42,243 nucleotides of DNA from contig JAYZDP010000234.1 of assembly GCA_036337765.1 (NCBI GenBank), positions 1 to 42,243 on the forward strand, read 5' to 3'. The translations under genes and the position numbers were made by a program. The DNA is from JAYZDP01 sp036337765. Its GTDB lineage: Bacteria > Acidobacteriota > Thermoanaerobaculia > Multivoradales > Multivoraceae. Below are positions 6,310 to 14,381 of the stretch, one piece after another (within the stretch, counting starts at the first letter, position 1; each line of letters starts with the position of its first letter). The notes under the pieces were generated by a model. That model was not told the origin of the DNA and ran no database searches. It saw only the letters and a list, made by a program, of their open reading frames with translations.

Positions 6310-6864
6310 TCAGGTGCGTCGAATGACGTCACCGACCGAGATCTCACCGGCGGTGACCACCTTAGCGTTGATGCCGCGCAGATTCAGCTGCCGACCGACG
6401 TCGGAATTGACAAACCTCATCGCCTCCATGCCGAAGCGCTCGACGAACTTGGCACAGCCGGTGTGCGGTGGCTCGGTCACCTCGATGACGGCCGTCCCGA
6501 TCGCTAGCCGGGTTCCTGGAGGCAGGTTGCCGCCACTGAGATTCAGGTCGACGTAGAGCTGATCGCCGGCGAGCGGCCATCGTTCCCGCTGCCCAGCTAC
6601 CAGGGCGGCTGAGCGGGCGTTCATGATGTTGACCTGCTTCTCGGGATGGGCCGATCCGTCGTCGGTCTCGCGACTTCCTCGGCTGCGCCAGTTGTCACCA
6701 ACCAAACCCTCTTCCAGATCGAGGCGCGCGGTGTCGAGCACCTCACGCCCACCTATCGACGGTCTTCGGACAATCAGCAGCAGAGCGCCCTCATCAACCG
6801 GTGAGATTCGGATCTCGACGAGCCCGGTCTCGAGTTCGTCGAGCGTCAAGTGCTTCGCCGACAT
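6310..6864 (-). CDS. MOSC domain-containing protein
   Basis: A 184-residue stand-alone MOSC domain, the fold shared with the C terminus of molybdenum-cofactor sulfurases. Such proteins bind sulfur-charged cofactor or detoxify N-hydroxylated compounds. The conserved Cys lies in PPHTGCAKFVERFG, followed by RFVNSDVGRQLNLRGINAKV, a typical MOSC ending. An earlier block, KQVNIMNARSAALVAG, also fits. The ATG was chosen because GAGGAG precedes it at good spacing; an upstream GTG would add nine residues without a ribosome site. No transmembrane segment or signal is seen, so it is cytoplasmic. The gene sits between the serine hydrolase (36 nt upstream) and the SDR. Confidence 0.85.
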   Translation of the reverse strand: MSAKHLTLDELETGLVEIRISPVDEGALLLIVRRPSIGGREVLDTARLDLEEGLVGDNWRSRGSRETDDGSAHPEKQVNIMNARSAALVAGQRERWPLAGDQLYVDLNLSGGNLPPGTRLAIGTAVIEVTEPPHTGCAKFVERFGMEAMRFVNSDVGRQLNLRGINAKVVTAGEISVGDVIRRT

Positions 6865-6900
6865 GTCTGTTGTCTCCTCGGTTGATGGCACGACTCGGCG

Positions 6901-8106
6901 CTAGGAGGCCCCGTCCAGCGCTTGGGTGATCGCCTGGATGACTCCGCCGGTGTGAACAGAGAACTCGCGACCCGTCGCTCGCGGCCAGGCACTATGCGTC
7001 ACGATCACCAGGTCCCGCGCCGGATCGACCCACACTGTCTGGCCATAGATGCCGATGCCACGGAACACGGGGGCTTCTCCGAGCCACCAGAGAAAGCCGT
7101 AGCGCTCGGAGCCCGGGGACGGCGTCGTCGACTCCTGCATCCACCCATCCGCAAGCACCTCCGTACCGCCGGGCAGGGTGCCGCCACCCATCGCAAACAA
7201 GCCCAGCCTGGCATAGTCGCGCAGGGTGGCACTGATGCAGCAACCGCCATGCTCGGCCCCACCCTCCTGAACGAGCAGCCAGGTGGCGTCCGACTCCATG
7301 TAGGGGCGCCAAATCTCGTGCTCCAGGTAGGTCGACAGATTGTTGCCGATGGCGGCCCGCAGCACTGCCCCCACCAAATGGGTCTCACCGGTGTTGTAGT
7401 TGAAGGTGCTTCCCGCCGCGGCCACGCGCGGCAGCCCGCTGAGATATCGCAGCCGGTCTAGCGTCGATCCGCCGCTGGTCGCCACGTCGGACTCTGGATC
7501 GGCGTAGTCCTCGTTCCAACGCACGCCCGAGGCCATTTGCAGCGCGTGACGGATCGTCACGTCGGCGTACGACGAACCGCGCAACTGCGGCAGGTAGTCG
7601 GTCACGGGCGCATCGATCGCCTCGATGAAGCCGTCCCGAACCGCGGCGCCGACGAGCAGCGAAACGACCGACTTCGCGATCGAGTACGAGACCCAGCGCG
7701 TGTCGCGGTCGTTGCCATGCGCATAGCGCTCGTAGGCGATCGCGCCGTCGTCGACGACGATCAGGCCGACCACCCGGTTGTGCTCGAAGAAGCCGTCGAG
7801 GTCGAAGGTCTCGCCTTCGATCTCGTAGGAGACGCCCGTGAGATCCACCGACCGCTCGGCAAGCGGCAGGGACGAGTCGCCGGCCGAGATCGAGCGCGTC
7901 GGGTAGATGCGCGGGTAGTTACGGTAACTCGGGATCTGCTGCTCGGCGGTCCAGAACAGCGTACGACCAGGCTCTCCCAGCAGGGGTCCGTCGGCGTCGG
8001 CGGGCTCAACCGCGGGCGCGACGGAACGGTCCTCGGCCCCGTTGGAGCAGCTGAATAGGGTGAGCGCCGCAACGCCCACCACGAGTATGGATCTGGCAGT
8101 GGACAT
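6901..8106 (-). CDS. Serine hydrolase lipoprotein, class C beta-lactamase/NylB-like
   Basis: A 401-residue secreted hydrolase. The N terminus MSTARSILVVGVAALTLFSC gives a lipobox (LFSC), so it should be anchored in the envelope. The SxxK nucleophile motif is SYSIAKS. A second block, FNYNTGETHLVGAVL, corresponds to the YxN region of the 6-aminohexanoate-dimer hydrolase (NylB) branch. The late HTGGV near the C terminus matches the KTG-like third motif. Family members hydrolyse esters, amides or peptides; true beta-lactamase activity is not implied. A second ATG three codons upstream is equally possible. The frame stays open far upstream, but those residues overlap a decayed region and have no domain character. 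Two further paralogs of this superfamily lie in the window. Confidence 0.85.
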   Translation of the reverse strand: MSTARSILVVGVAALTLFSCSNGAEDRSVAPAVEPADADGPLLGEPGRTLFWTAEQQIPSYRNYPRIYPTRSISAGDSSLPLAERSVDLTGVSYEIEGETFDLDGFFEHNRVVGLIVVDDGAIAYERYAHGNDRDTRWVSYSIAKSVVSLLVGAAVRDGFIEAIDAPVTDYLPQLRGSSYADVTIRHALQMASGVRWNEDYADPESDVATSGGSTLDRLRYLSGLPRVAAAGSTFNYNTGETHLVGAVLRAAIGNNLSTYLEHEIWRPYMESDATWLLVQEGGAEHGGCCISATLRDYARLGLFAMGGGTLPGGTEVLADGWMQESTTPSPGSERYGFLWWLGEAPVFRGIGIYGQTVWVDPARDLVIVTHSAWPRATGREFSVHTGGVIQAITQALDGAS

Positions 8107-8287
8107 GAACCACATTGTTGCGTCTCGGAGATCGGCAGGCAAGGCAACGGCCAGCCGTCGCCACCGATCATCGTAGATACTGGAGTGTAGTGGTGGCGTG
8201 AGCTGGCCGCTCAGGGAGCAGCAAAAGAGCCTCTCCCACTTATCGAGTGCACCGAGGGGACCGGTTTCTGACGACCGACCCGAAGAA

Positions 8288-8420
8288 TCAAGAGAATTCG
8301 CGCACGTATCGTGGCTGATAGAGCTGGACCCGCACGCCGCCGGGCATCGAAAAGTCGGGCACCAGCCCAAAACCGGCGTCGACGACGTCTTGATCGAGCG
8401 GGTGCAAAACCTCGCAGCAC
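8288..8420 (-). pseudogene. Possible remnant of a VOC/glyoxalase-type protein
   Basis: The 398-nt stretch between the serine hydrolase and the CPXCG gene has no intact gene. On the minus strand about 40 codons ending at TGA read PLDQDVVDAGFGLVPDFSMP and then GGVRVQLYQPRY. This resembles the C-terminal strand of vicinal-oxygen-chelate proteins, which often finish in 'PGGVRVxLYQP'. Just upstream in a different frame (from a GTG at 8490) a segment IPIDEVGVSERAARFCT vaguely resembles the start of such a domain. A frameshifted or internally deleted gene would explain both. The assignment rests on a few residues, and chance is possible. Confidence 0.3.
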
Positions 8421-8504
8421 GCTCCGAGACGCCGACCTCGTCGATCGGAATCGATGGCTGCGGCAATGTTGAGGTGTCGATGGCGTTCACGGCGAGGGAC
8501 GATG

Positions 8505-8705
8505 TTACCCGCCCTCGCGCTCACAGACGGCAGCGGCGACACCACTGCGGAGGTCGACATGGACGACGATCGGATGGCAGCAGACCCAGCAGTCGATCAC
8601 CCACTCCTGCACGGCGCCGCCTGACGGATCGACCTCGACATCCAGCCCCTCGCCGCACCATGGGCATTCGGCGGCGACGTGCTGGATCTCGTCGTGAGTG
8701 CTCAG
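8505..8705 (-). CDS. CPXCG motif-containing cysteine-rich protein; apparent CTG start
   Basis: A 66-residue protein of the small CPXCG family, presumed zinc-binding through two Cys pairs. ECPWCGEGLDVEVDPSGG carries the first pair and EWVIDCWVCCHPIVVHVDLR the second, with the usual spacing and the conserved acidic strand between. It is a complete match to the family in length and order. No ATG, GTG or TTG exists in frame before the first Cys pair. The CTG used here overlaps the stop of the preceding serine-hydrolase gene as CTGA, the same arrangement seen at the metallophosphoesterase start. The ribosome-site signal is weak, so translation is probably coupled. Cellular role unknown. It is the last gene of the 8.5-14.0 kb operon. 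Confidence 0.82.
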   Translation of the reverse strand: MSTHDEIQHVAAECPWCGEGLDVEVDPSGGAVQEWVIDCWVCCHPIVVHVDLRSGVAAAVCEREGG

Positions 8706-10174
8706 GGAATCAACCCGGACGTTCGAGTCATGGCGTTGCCGTGACGTCGCAGCCGCACGACTCGCTCGCCCTCGCGTTCGAAGAGCACCGCTTCACCAAG
8801 ATCTTCGCCGTCCTTGCGTACGTGCCGGAACGTGTCGCCGTCCTCGTGGCGCAGCTCGACCAGCGCGCCGACCGGGTCGGTCGAGGGCAGCGGCACGGTG
8901 GCCAGGTGGTCTCCCCACGTCACCACTGCCAGTTCAGACCAGCTCGAGGAGTAAACGCCGAGATAGGGGTTCGGATCGAAAGCGGGGGCCTTTACTGAGG
9001 TTCCCGCGCGTGCCTTCTCGACCGCGCTGCCTACCACCGCCTGCGCGACGCGCGCGATCGCCCCGGTGTTAGCGCTCGAGGCGTTGACCATCACCACGAC
9101 CGCGAGCCGACGCTCGGGATCGATCATGAGGTCGGTGCTGAAGCCCGGGCAGCGGCCCCCATGGCCGACGTAGGTTCTCTCCTTGACCCGAGTCACCGAA
9201 AAGCCCAGACCCCAGCTGGTCTTCCAGCTCGGATCCATCCAGTGCACTCGGTGCATCTCACGCAGCGTGTTCGCCGCCAGCACCTCGGTGCCACCTGAGC
9301 TCAGCAGGCGAAGCTGCCATGCGGCGAAGCGGGCGAGATCCTCAGCTGAAGACGCGAAGCCGGCGGCCGGGGCGATTCCTCTGGTCTGGAAAAAGGGCAT
9401 CTCTTCGCGCTCGCCCGTGCGCGGCGCGCGGCCATAGCCAGTGGCGAAGCGAGCGCCTCGCTGAGCCTCCGGCAGGCGCGTCGTTGTGTGACGTAGCCCG
9501 AGCGGCTCAAGGATCTCCTGCTCGACGTAGTCCTCGAAAGCGCGGCCGTCGACGGCCCGGATGACCTCGCCGGCGAGAGTCAGCCCGAGGTTGGAGTACT
9601 GGAAGTAGCGCCGCGCCGGATAGAGGGTCTCCTGCCCGTCTAGCCCTTCGATGATCGCGTCGCGCGCGGGAAATGGAAAGTCGGGGCCGGTCCAATAGGC
9701 CTGCACCGCCTCGCGCGGCAGACCGGACGAGTGCGTCAGGATCCCCTCCAGCGTCACGGGTCCCGAGTCTCCGTAGGCTTGCGGCAGGTCGTACCAGGGC
9801 AGGTAGGTCCGAATCGGCTCGTCCAGTCGCAGCTTGCCGGCGTCGCGCAGCTGCATGACCCCGATAGAGGTGAAGAGCTTCGAGATCGAGCAGATGCTGT
9901 ACAGCGTCGAGGTCTCGGCCGCAATCGCAGCCTCACGATGGGCATGCCCGAAGGCCCTCTGCCACAGCACTTCCTCCCCGACGACCACCGCCATCGTGAC
10001 TCCGGGCAGATCCTTGTACGCTCGCTCGGCCTCGACCCACGTCTCCAGCAGAGCGAGTGACTGTCGGACACCGGCGTCCTGAGCCAAAGACTCCGTCGGC
10101 GTCTCTGCCGCCCCGCTGCCCGCAACGAGTGTGATCAGTAGGGCCAAGAACAGGGCCGTAGACAACGTCCTCAT
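8702..10174 (-). CDS. Exported serine hydrolase (class C beta-lactamase fold) with C-terminal lipocalin-like extension
   Basis: A 490-residue secreted enzyme. Residues 1-23 form a signal peptide (LFLALLITLVAGSGAAE). The nucleophile motif SxxK is SICSISKLF, the second motif YxN is FQYSNLG, and the HxG third motif is VGHGGRCPGF. All three are intact, so it should be active on esters or peptides in the periplasm. After about residue 385 comes an extra region beginning at NPYLGVYSSSWSELAVV that resembles the small beta-rich domain often attached to these hydrolases. ATG is preceded by GAGGAG and overlaps the upstream FG-GAP gene stop as ATGA. The CPXCG gene follows with its own 4-nt overlap, so the three genes are translationally linked. 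Confidence 0.87.
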   Translation of the reverse strand: MRTLSTALFLALLITLVAGSGAAETPTESLAQDAGVRQSLALLETWVEAERAYKDLPGVTMAVVVGEEVLWQRAFGHAHREAAIAAETSTLYSICSISKLFTSIGVMQLRDAGKLRLDEPIRTYLPWYDLPQAYGDSGPVTLEGILTHSSGLPREAVQAYWTGPDFPFPARDAIIEGLDGQETLYPARRYFQYSNLGLTLAGEVIRAVDGRAFEDYVEQEILEPLGLRHTTTRLPEAQRGARFATGYGRAPRTGEREEMPFFQTRGIAPAAGFASSAEDLARFAAWQLRLLSSGGTEVLAANTLREMHRVHWMDPSWKTSWGLGFSVTRVKERTYVGHGGRCPGFSTDLMIDPERRLAVVVMVNASSANTGAIARVAQAVVGSAVEKARAGTSVKAPAFDPNPYLGVYSSSWSELAVVTWGDHLATVPLPSTDPVGALVELRHEDGDTFRHVRKDGEDLGEAVLFEREGERVVRLRRHGNAMTRTSGLIP

Positions 10175-11865
10175 GAGTCCTCCTCGTCTTCGCCTTTCTC
10201 GTCCGGCACCGCGCCCGACACGACCAGCGCCCTGCCCGATCGCGCACCCGCGACCAGGCTCCACGCCGAGGTCAGCAGGAAGTCAACCTCGCCATCTCCA
10301 TCGACGTCGCCCATGCCGTCGGCGTCGAAGCCCAGAGTTTCGCCGGGGATCCTGCCGGTCAGTGTGCGAAGCGGCTCGCCCGTGCGCCCGGAATAGACGT
10401 ACACCTTACCGCCCGAGTGGGCTGCGCTGCCGTGCTGCCAGGCGCCGATCACGAGGTCGTCGTGACCATCGCCGTCGACATCGCCGGCGCGACCGGGGCC
10501 AATGCCGAAGCCCTCGCCAGGGCCCTCTCCAACCAACGTCAGCAACCGCTCGCCCGTCGCGCCGGAGTGGACGTAGATCCGGCCCGTGACCGGCCCGTTG
10601 GCACCGTCCTGCCAGTCGGAGGCATAGACATCGGCAACGCCGTCGGCATCGATGTCGCCGACCACCGAGACGAACATCGCTCCCAGCTGCTGCCCGCTTT
10701 CCTCGGCGCTGATCACGAACGCCGGGTCAGCCTCGGTGTCGTGGTAGACCCGTACCTCACCGCGGCCTCCGGGGCCCGCGTTCGGCGCCCCGATCACGAT
10801 CTGGTGTTCGGCGCCGCCGACCGTCGAGCCGAGACCCTCGCCGGTGCCGCCGTCGTAGCGCACCAACAGCTCGCCGTTCGCGCCCGAGAAGAGGTAGGCC
10901 GCCCCCGCGCCGCTATTCGCGCGCGCAGCACCCACGACGATCTCCGATGCACCGTCGCCACTGACGTCACCGACGGCGGCCACCTTGCCGCCGAAGCCGC
11001 TGGCATCGCCGTCTACAGCCTCGAACGTTCGCAGCACGGTTCCATCGAGGCCGCTGAAGACGTAGACGCGCGACGAGCCGGGAGCGCCAACCACGACGTC
11101 GGGGATGTCATCGCCATTGGTGTCGCCACCGCCCTCGATGCCCATGCCGAGCTGCTCACCTGGCTGACCTGCCACTTCCCAGAGGAGGTCGCCGTTGCGC
11201 CCCGAGTACACGTAGACGTGCCCGGAAGAGTCACCGCCCGGCTGATTTGCCGGCGCGGAGACCACAGCGTCGGCAACCAGATCGCCGTCGACGTCACCGA
11301 CGTTGCGCCCCTCCCACCCGAACTCGAGACCCGCCGAAAGGCCCCGCCATTCGTGAACCACGCGTGCCGGCTCGAGGAATGGATCGTCGAAGTCGTCGGG
11401 GAACAGCGCCTCAAAGCGCTCGTCCCCACGTACGGCTTCGAGTTCGCCACCGATGTGCAGACCGCTGAAGTCCACCATCGGGAAGATCCGTAGCGCTCGG
11501 TACAACACTTCGGCCTGGTCGAGATCCCCGCTGGCGACCCGGGTCAGAAACGCCTGAATCAGGGCACCCCCACGCGCCTGCGGAAACCCAGCAGCGGTCG
11601 TGCTCGCCTCGAGCGCGCTCTCGTACTCCCCCTCACGACGCCGAGACTGGGCCAGCAGGACCCATGCAATAGGGGTCTCGGGTGCCCGTTCGACGAGCTC
11701 CTTCAGCACCTCGCTGGCGCCGGTCCAGTCCTCGGCGGCGAGCCTCAGTCTGGCGGACCCGATCCGCTCGCCAACCTCAGCCGGGGTCAACGCCTCGGGC
11801 GACTCTTCCCCGCAGGCGCCCAACAGAAAGGTAGCCGCCAGAGTCACGACGAGCCGTACGTGCAT
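10171..11865 (-). CDS. FG-GAP repeat (integrin-alpha type) lipoprotein with N-terminal TPR-like region
   Basis: A 564-residue lipoprotein. The leader MHVRLVVTLAATFLLGAC ends in a lipobox (LGAC). Residues about 30-150 are helical, with TPR-like pairs (AEDWTGASEVLKELVERAPE, AWVLLAQSRRREGEYESAL). From about residue 185 come roughly seven blades, each with an Asp-rich calcium loop such as GDVDGDLVADAV, GDTNGDDIPDVVVGAPG, GDVSGDGASEIVVGA, GDIDADGVADVY and GDVDGDGHDDLVIGA, alternating with YVYSGRNG strands. Such propellers bind calcium and usually mediate adhesion or extracellular protein interaction; no catalytic residues are evident. The C terminus is acidic (DEKGEDEED). GGAGAG precedes the ATG. 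It lies in the operon between a small membrane protein and a serine hydrolase, with which it overlaps by 4 nt. Confidence 0.88.
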   Translation of the reverse strand: MHVRLVVTLAATFLLGACGEESPEALTPAEVGERIGSARLRLAAEDWTGASEVLKELVERAPETPIAWVLLAQSRRREGEYESALEASTTAAGFPQARGGALIQAFLTRVASGDLDQAEVLYRALRIFPMVDFSGLHIGGELEAVRGDERFEALFPDDFDDPFLEPARVVHEWRGLSAGLEFGWEGRNVGDVDGDLVADAVVSAPANQPGGDSSGHVYVYSGRNGDLLWEVAGQPGEQLGMGIEGGGDTNGDDIPDVVVGAPGSSRVYVFSGLDGTVLRTFEAVDGDASGFGGKVAAVGDVSGDGASEIVVGAARANSGAGAAYLFSGANGELLVRYDGGTGEGLGSTVGGAEHQIVIGAPNAGPGGRGEVRVYHDTEADPAFVISAEESGQQLGAMFVSVVGDIDADGVADVYASDWQDGANGPVTGRIYVHSGATGERLLTLVGEGPGEGFGIGPGRAGDVDGDGHDDLVIGAWQHGSAAHSGGKVYVYSGRTGEPLRTLTGRIPGETLGFDADGMGDVDGDGEVDFLLTSAWSLVAGARSGRALVVSGAVPDEKGEDEEDS

Positions 11866-11918
11866 GGTGCACTCTCTCCGAGGTCTCGGGGATTGGCAAA
11901 TGGTCGGAGCTCGCACGG

Positions 11919-12455
11919 TCAACCTGCGAACACTGCGAGAAAGCCGGTCGGGTCGTCCGGGGTGACAATCCAGCGCTCGACATCCCGCTCGACATCTTCC
12001 GGCGCCGCGTCGACCTCGACCAGCAGCGGCGTGTCGAGGTTGGTCGCGAAGAGGTCGAAAGCCCCGAGCAGATGCGACTCGTAGCTGGCGGTTGCGAACA
12101 TGACGCCCGAGGCCGATGCCAGCGAATCGAGGTGCGCACTCTCCTCGTCGGTGAGCCGCCGGGCGCGCGGCGAACGTAGCGGCAGCGCCTGGCGCTGGCG
12201 GCGCATCTGGACCGACAGCTCGTCGTCCTCGATCGTCAGCCAGAGCGGATCGAGGTCACCGCTCATCTGCCACGTGAACCAGCACAGGACCATCGCGCCC
12301 GCACAGATGAGCCCTGGTCCCCAACGGCTGATCCAGAACATCCACACCCCGACGACCGCCATCAGGACCGCCATCCCCAAGAGCAGCCGCCTGATGCGGA
12401 CCCGGCTAACGGCGATGCGCCCGGCGGGCGTACAACTGAAACGAAGCTCCGACAC
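11919..12455 (-). CDS. Small membrane protein with two N-terminal TM helices, unknown function
   Basis: A 178-residue protein not recognised from any named family. A basic stretch (RVRIRR) precedes two adjacent hydrophobic segments, LLLGMAVLMAVVGVWMFWI and GLICAGAMVLCWFTW, forming a membrane hairpin. The remaining 110 residues are soluble, rich in acidic residues, and include a basic patch (MRRQRQALPLRSPRARR). The layout resembles proteins with a bacterial PH-like domain following a TM pair, but no motif proves this. The GTG start lies 6 nt after the creatininase stop, so coupled translation is likely. The frame ends 53 nt before the FG-GAP lipoprotein start. Confidence 0.7.
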   Translation of the reverse strand: MSELRFSCTPAGRIAVSRVRIRRLLLGMAVLMAVVGVWMFWISRWGPGLICAGAMVLCWFTWQMSGDLDPLWLTIEDDELSVQMRRQRQALPLRSPRARRLTDEESAHLDSLASASGVMFATASYESHLLGAFDLFATNLDTPLLVEVDAAPEDVERDVERWIVTPDDPTGFLAVFAG

Positions 12456-12461
12456 GTGTAC

Positions 12462-13193
12462 TCAGCCTACGAAGGCCTCGAAGTCCCTGCGGACGTCACC
12501 CACCGCCGCATCGTAGAGGTCGCTGCCGGCCTCGACACTCGCCAGGCTCGGATCGGAGCCCATTCGACCGTCGGGAAAGCTGCGACGGAAGTCCTCCGCA
12601 TCACGAATCGGACCCATCGGCGCGATCTTCGGGCTCATCTCGACGTCCTTGACCGAGTCCGGATGGGCGAACCAGCTCAGCGCGACCTCCGACGCCGTCG
12701 CGTGCGCACCATCGGCACGGCCGTAGAGCTTTTGCTGGAGCTTGCGGACCTTCTCGCCGCTCCACCAGTTGCGCTGGCGCAGGCGTAGGGGTCGATCTGC
12801 GGCTTCGAGCCCGCTGGCGTAGACCTCGTTGATGGCGGCGCCGAGAGTAGCGATGTTGCCGCCGTGGCCGTTGAGGAAGTAGATGCGATCGAAGCCGTGC
12901 CGAGCCAGCGACTCGACGACCTCGACGATCACCAGAAGTAGAGTCGACGGCTTCAAGGTCATCGAGCCAGGAAAGGCCATGTGGTGCTGCGACATGCCGA
13001 TCGAGAGAGTCGGTGCCACCAATGTCGCGGTCTCCTCGCCAACACCGCGAGCCACGGTTTCCGGACAGATGGCATCGGTACCGATCAGGCCGTTGGGGCC
13101 GTGCTGCTCGGTCGAGCCGATCGGCACGATGATGCCCGACGAGCCCGCGAGGTAGGCCTCGACCTCTTGCCAGGTGGATTGCTGTAGCTGCAT
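12462..13193 (-). CDS. Creatininase family protein
   Basis: A 243-residue metal-dependent amidohydrolase of the creatininase fold. This group includes creatinine amidohydrolase, the formamide hydrolase ArfB and the mycofactocin protease MftE. Metal-binding residues are visible in IVPIGSTEQHGPNGLIGTDA (Glu, His, Asp), LNGHGGN (His) and ADGAHATASEVAL (His, Glu). Length and order are normal for the family. ATG begins directly at the domain. The gene follows the HpaI-type aldolase by 7 nt and precedes the membrane protein by 6 nt, indicating cotranscription. No mycofactocin genes are seen, so MftE function is not supported. The likely role is hydrolysis of a cyclic amide or related small compound. 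Confidence 0.88.
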   Translation of the reverse strand: MQLQQSTWQEVEAYLAGSSGIIVPIGSTEQHGPNGLIGTDAICPETVARGVGEETATLVAPTLSIGMSQHHMAFPGSMTLKPSTLLLVIVEVVESLARHGFDRIYFLNGHGGNIATLGAAINEVYASGLEAADRPLRLRQRNWWSGEKVRKLQQKLYGRADGAHATASEVALSWFAHPDSVKDVEMSPKIAPMGPIRDAEDFRRSFPDGRMGSDPSLASVEAGSDLYDAAVGDVRRDFEAFVG

Positions 13194-13200
13194 GGCGCTC

Positions 13201-13974
13201 TTAGGCCGAGGCTTCGGGCGGGTTGACCAGGCGGCGAGCCGCGATCGCACGCTCCAGCACGAACTGCAGATCCGATCCGACCGGCAGGAAACGCCACCCC
13301 TCGTCGGCTCTGCGGGCCGCCTCGTCCGGACCGCTGGTAAAAATGCCCGGGGCGACGCCGTGTCGTTGGCAGGCTTCGAGCACCTCTCGGCAGAGATCCT
13401 GGTGACCAGGATCAGGGTGGTCGGCGCGCGGCTTCAGCCCCATGTCCATCGCCAGGTCGGTCGGCCCGATCATGACGCCATCGACGCCCGGTACCGACAG
13501 TATGTCGTCGATGCTTTCGATCGCCGACACCGTCTCAATCTGGATGATGCACGCGATCTCCTCGTTGGCGTGCTGTGCGTAGTCGCGACCGCCGTAGAGC
13601 GCCGCGCGCCACGGCCCGAAACCGCGAGTCCCATCGGGAGGATAGCGGCACGCGGACACTGCCTGGCGTGCCTCGTCGGGCGTGTTGACCCACGGGATCA
13701 CGACGCCGTACGCGCCGCTGTCGAGCACGCGTTTGATCTGCACCGGGTCGTTCCATGCCACACGAGCCAGCGGCATCGACTCGCGGGTCGAGACCGCCTG
13801 GAACATCTGCACCATGGTCTGCAAATCCACAGCGCTGTGCTCTCCGTCGACCAGGAGCCAATCGAATCCCACCGCCGCGATCTGTTCGGTAACGAAGGGC
13901 GAGCACGCGCTTAGCCAGACGCCGAACGCCGGCTGGTTTTCCTGCCAGAGCTGCTTGATCCGATTCGGACGCAT
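13201..13974 (-). CDS. HpcH/HpaI aldolase/citrate lyase family protein
   Basis: A 257-residue class II pyruvate aldolase of the HpaI type, which cleaves 4-hydroxy-2-ketoacids to pyruvate and an aldehyde using a divalent metal. The catalytic and metal sites are recognisable: FDWLLVDGEHSAVDL, ARVAWNDPVQIKRVLDSGA, RGFGPWRA, IIQIETVSAIES and GVMIGPTDLAMDMG. Length fits the family. The ATG has a strong AAGGAGG ahead. It is the first gene of the six-gene minus-strand run ending with the CPXCG gene, and diverges from the Dabb gene. The substrate may be a breakdown product of aromatic or sugar-acid catabolism, which is inference from family only. Confidence 0.9.
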   Translation of the reverse strand: MRPNRIKQLWQENQPAFGVWLSACSPFVTEQIAAVGFDWLLVDGEHSAVDLQTMVQMFQAVSTRESMPLARVAWNDPVQIKRVLDSGAYGVVIPWVNTPDEARQAVSACRYPPDGTRGFGPWRAALYGGRDYAQHANEEIACIIQIETVSAIESIDDILSVPGVDGVMIGPTDLAMDMGLKPRADHPDPGHQDLCREVLEACQRHGVAPGIFTSGPDEAARRADEGWRFLPVGSDLQFVLERAIAARRLVNPPEASA

Positions 13975-14063
13975 GGTCTCGCCTCCTTCAAGGGTGGCAC
14001 GCTACGAGAGGCCGCATCTTAGAACAGGGCATGGCGCATAATCGGAGCTCGCCAGAGAGTCCC

Positions 14064-14381
14064 ATGATCAAGCGAATCGTCGCCATCAAGCTCAAGGACG
14101 CCTACACCGCTTCGACGGACCGGGCCGCGGTCGCCACCCACTCGCGCCAGGTCCTGGCCGAAGTGCCGGGCGTGCGCAGTATCGAGGTCGGTCTCCCAGG
14201 AGATCCGAGGACCGAGTCGTCCTGGGATCTCATTCTGCTGCTGCGTTTTGACGACATCGACGCTGTCGAGGCCTACCGGGCCCACCCGATCCACCGCAAG
14301 TACGTCGACGTCTTCCTACGTCCGATGCTCGAGGTGATCAAGGTCTGGAATTTCGATCTCCAGAGCGAAGCGCCCGAATGA
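14064..14381 (+). CDS. Dabb (stress-responsive A/B barrel) domain protein
   Basis: A 105-residue single-domain ferredoxin-like alpha/beta-barrel protein. The family pattern is seen at the start (MIKRIVAIKLKD), in the middle (LAEVPGVRSIEVGL, SWDLILLLRFDDIDAVEAYR) and near the end (AHPIHRKYVDVFLRPM). HPIH with the following VxxF is the most conserved part. Members are small dimeric proteins, a few of which act as cyclases; most have unknown roles. The ATG was chosen at the domain edge; an upstream in-frame ATG at 14031 would add 11 residues with no homology. The stop overlaps the next start as ATGA. No signal or membrane segment. Confidence 0.85.
   Translation: MIKRIVAIKLKDAYTASTDRAAVATHSRQVLAEVPGVRSIEVGLPGDPRTESSWDLILLLRFDDIDAVEAYRAHPIHRKYVDVFLRPMLEVIKVWNFDLQSEAPE

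Noticed and set aside
8107..8490. N-terminal extension of the serine hydrolase lipoprotein up to 8490
   Set aside because: It would bury the lipoprotein signal and has no domain character.
10200..11300. Repetitive Asp-rich coding pattern as a DNA repeat or CRISPR
   Set aside because: It is the degenerate FG-GAP protein repeat; the DNA units are not identical and there are no spacers.
10417..11493. Long plus-strand open frame opposite the FG-GAP lipoprotein
   Set aside because: It is an antisense shadow caused by GC-rich codon bias; the minus-strand frame has a lipobox and calcium-binding loops.
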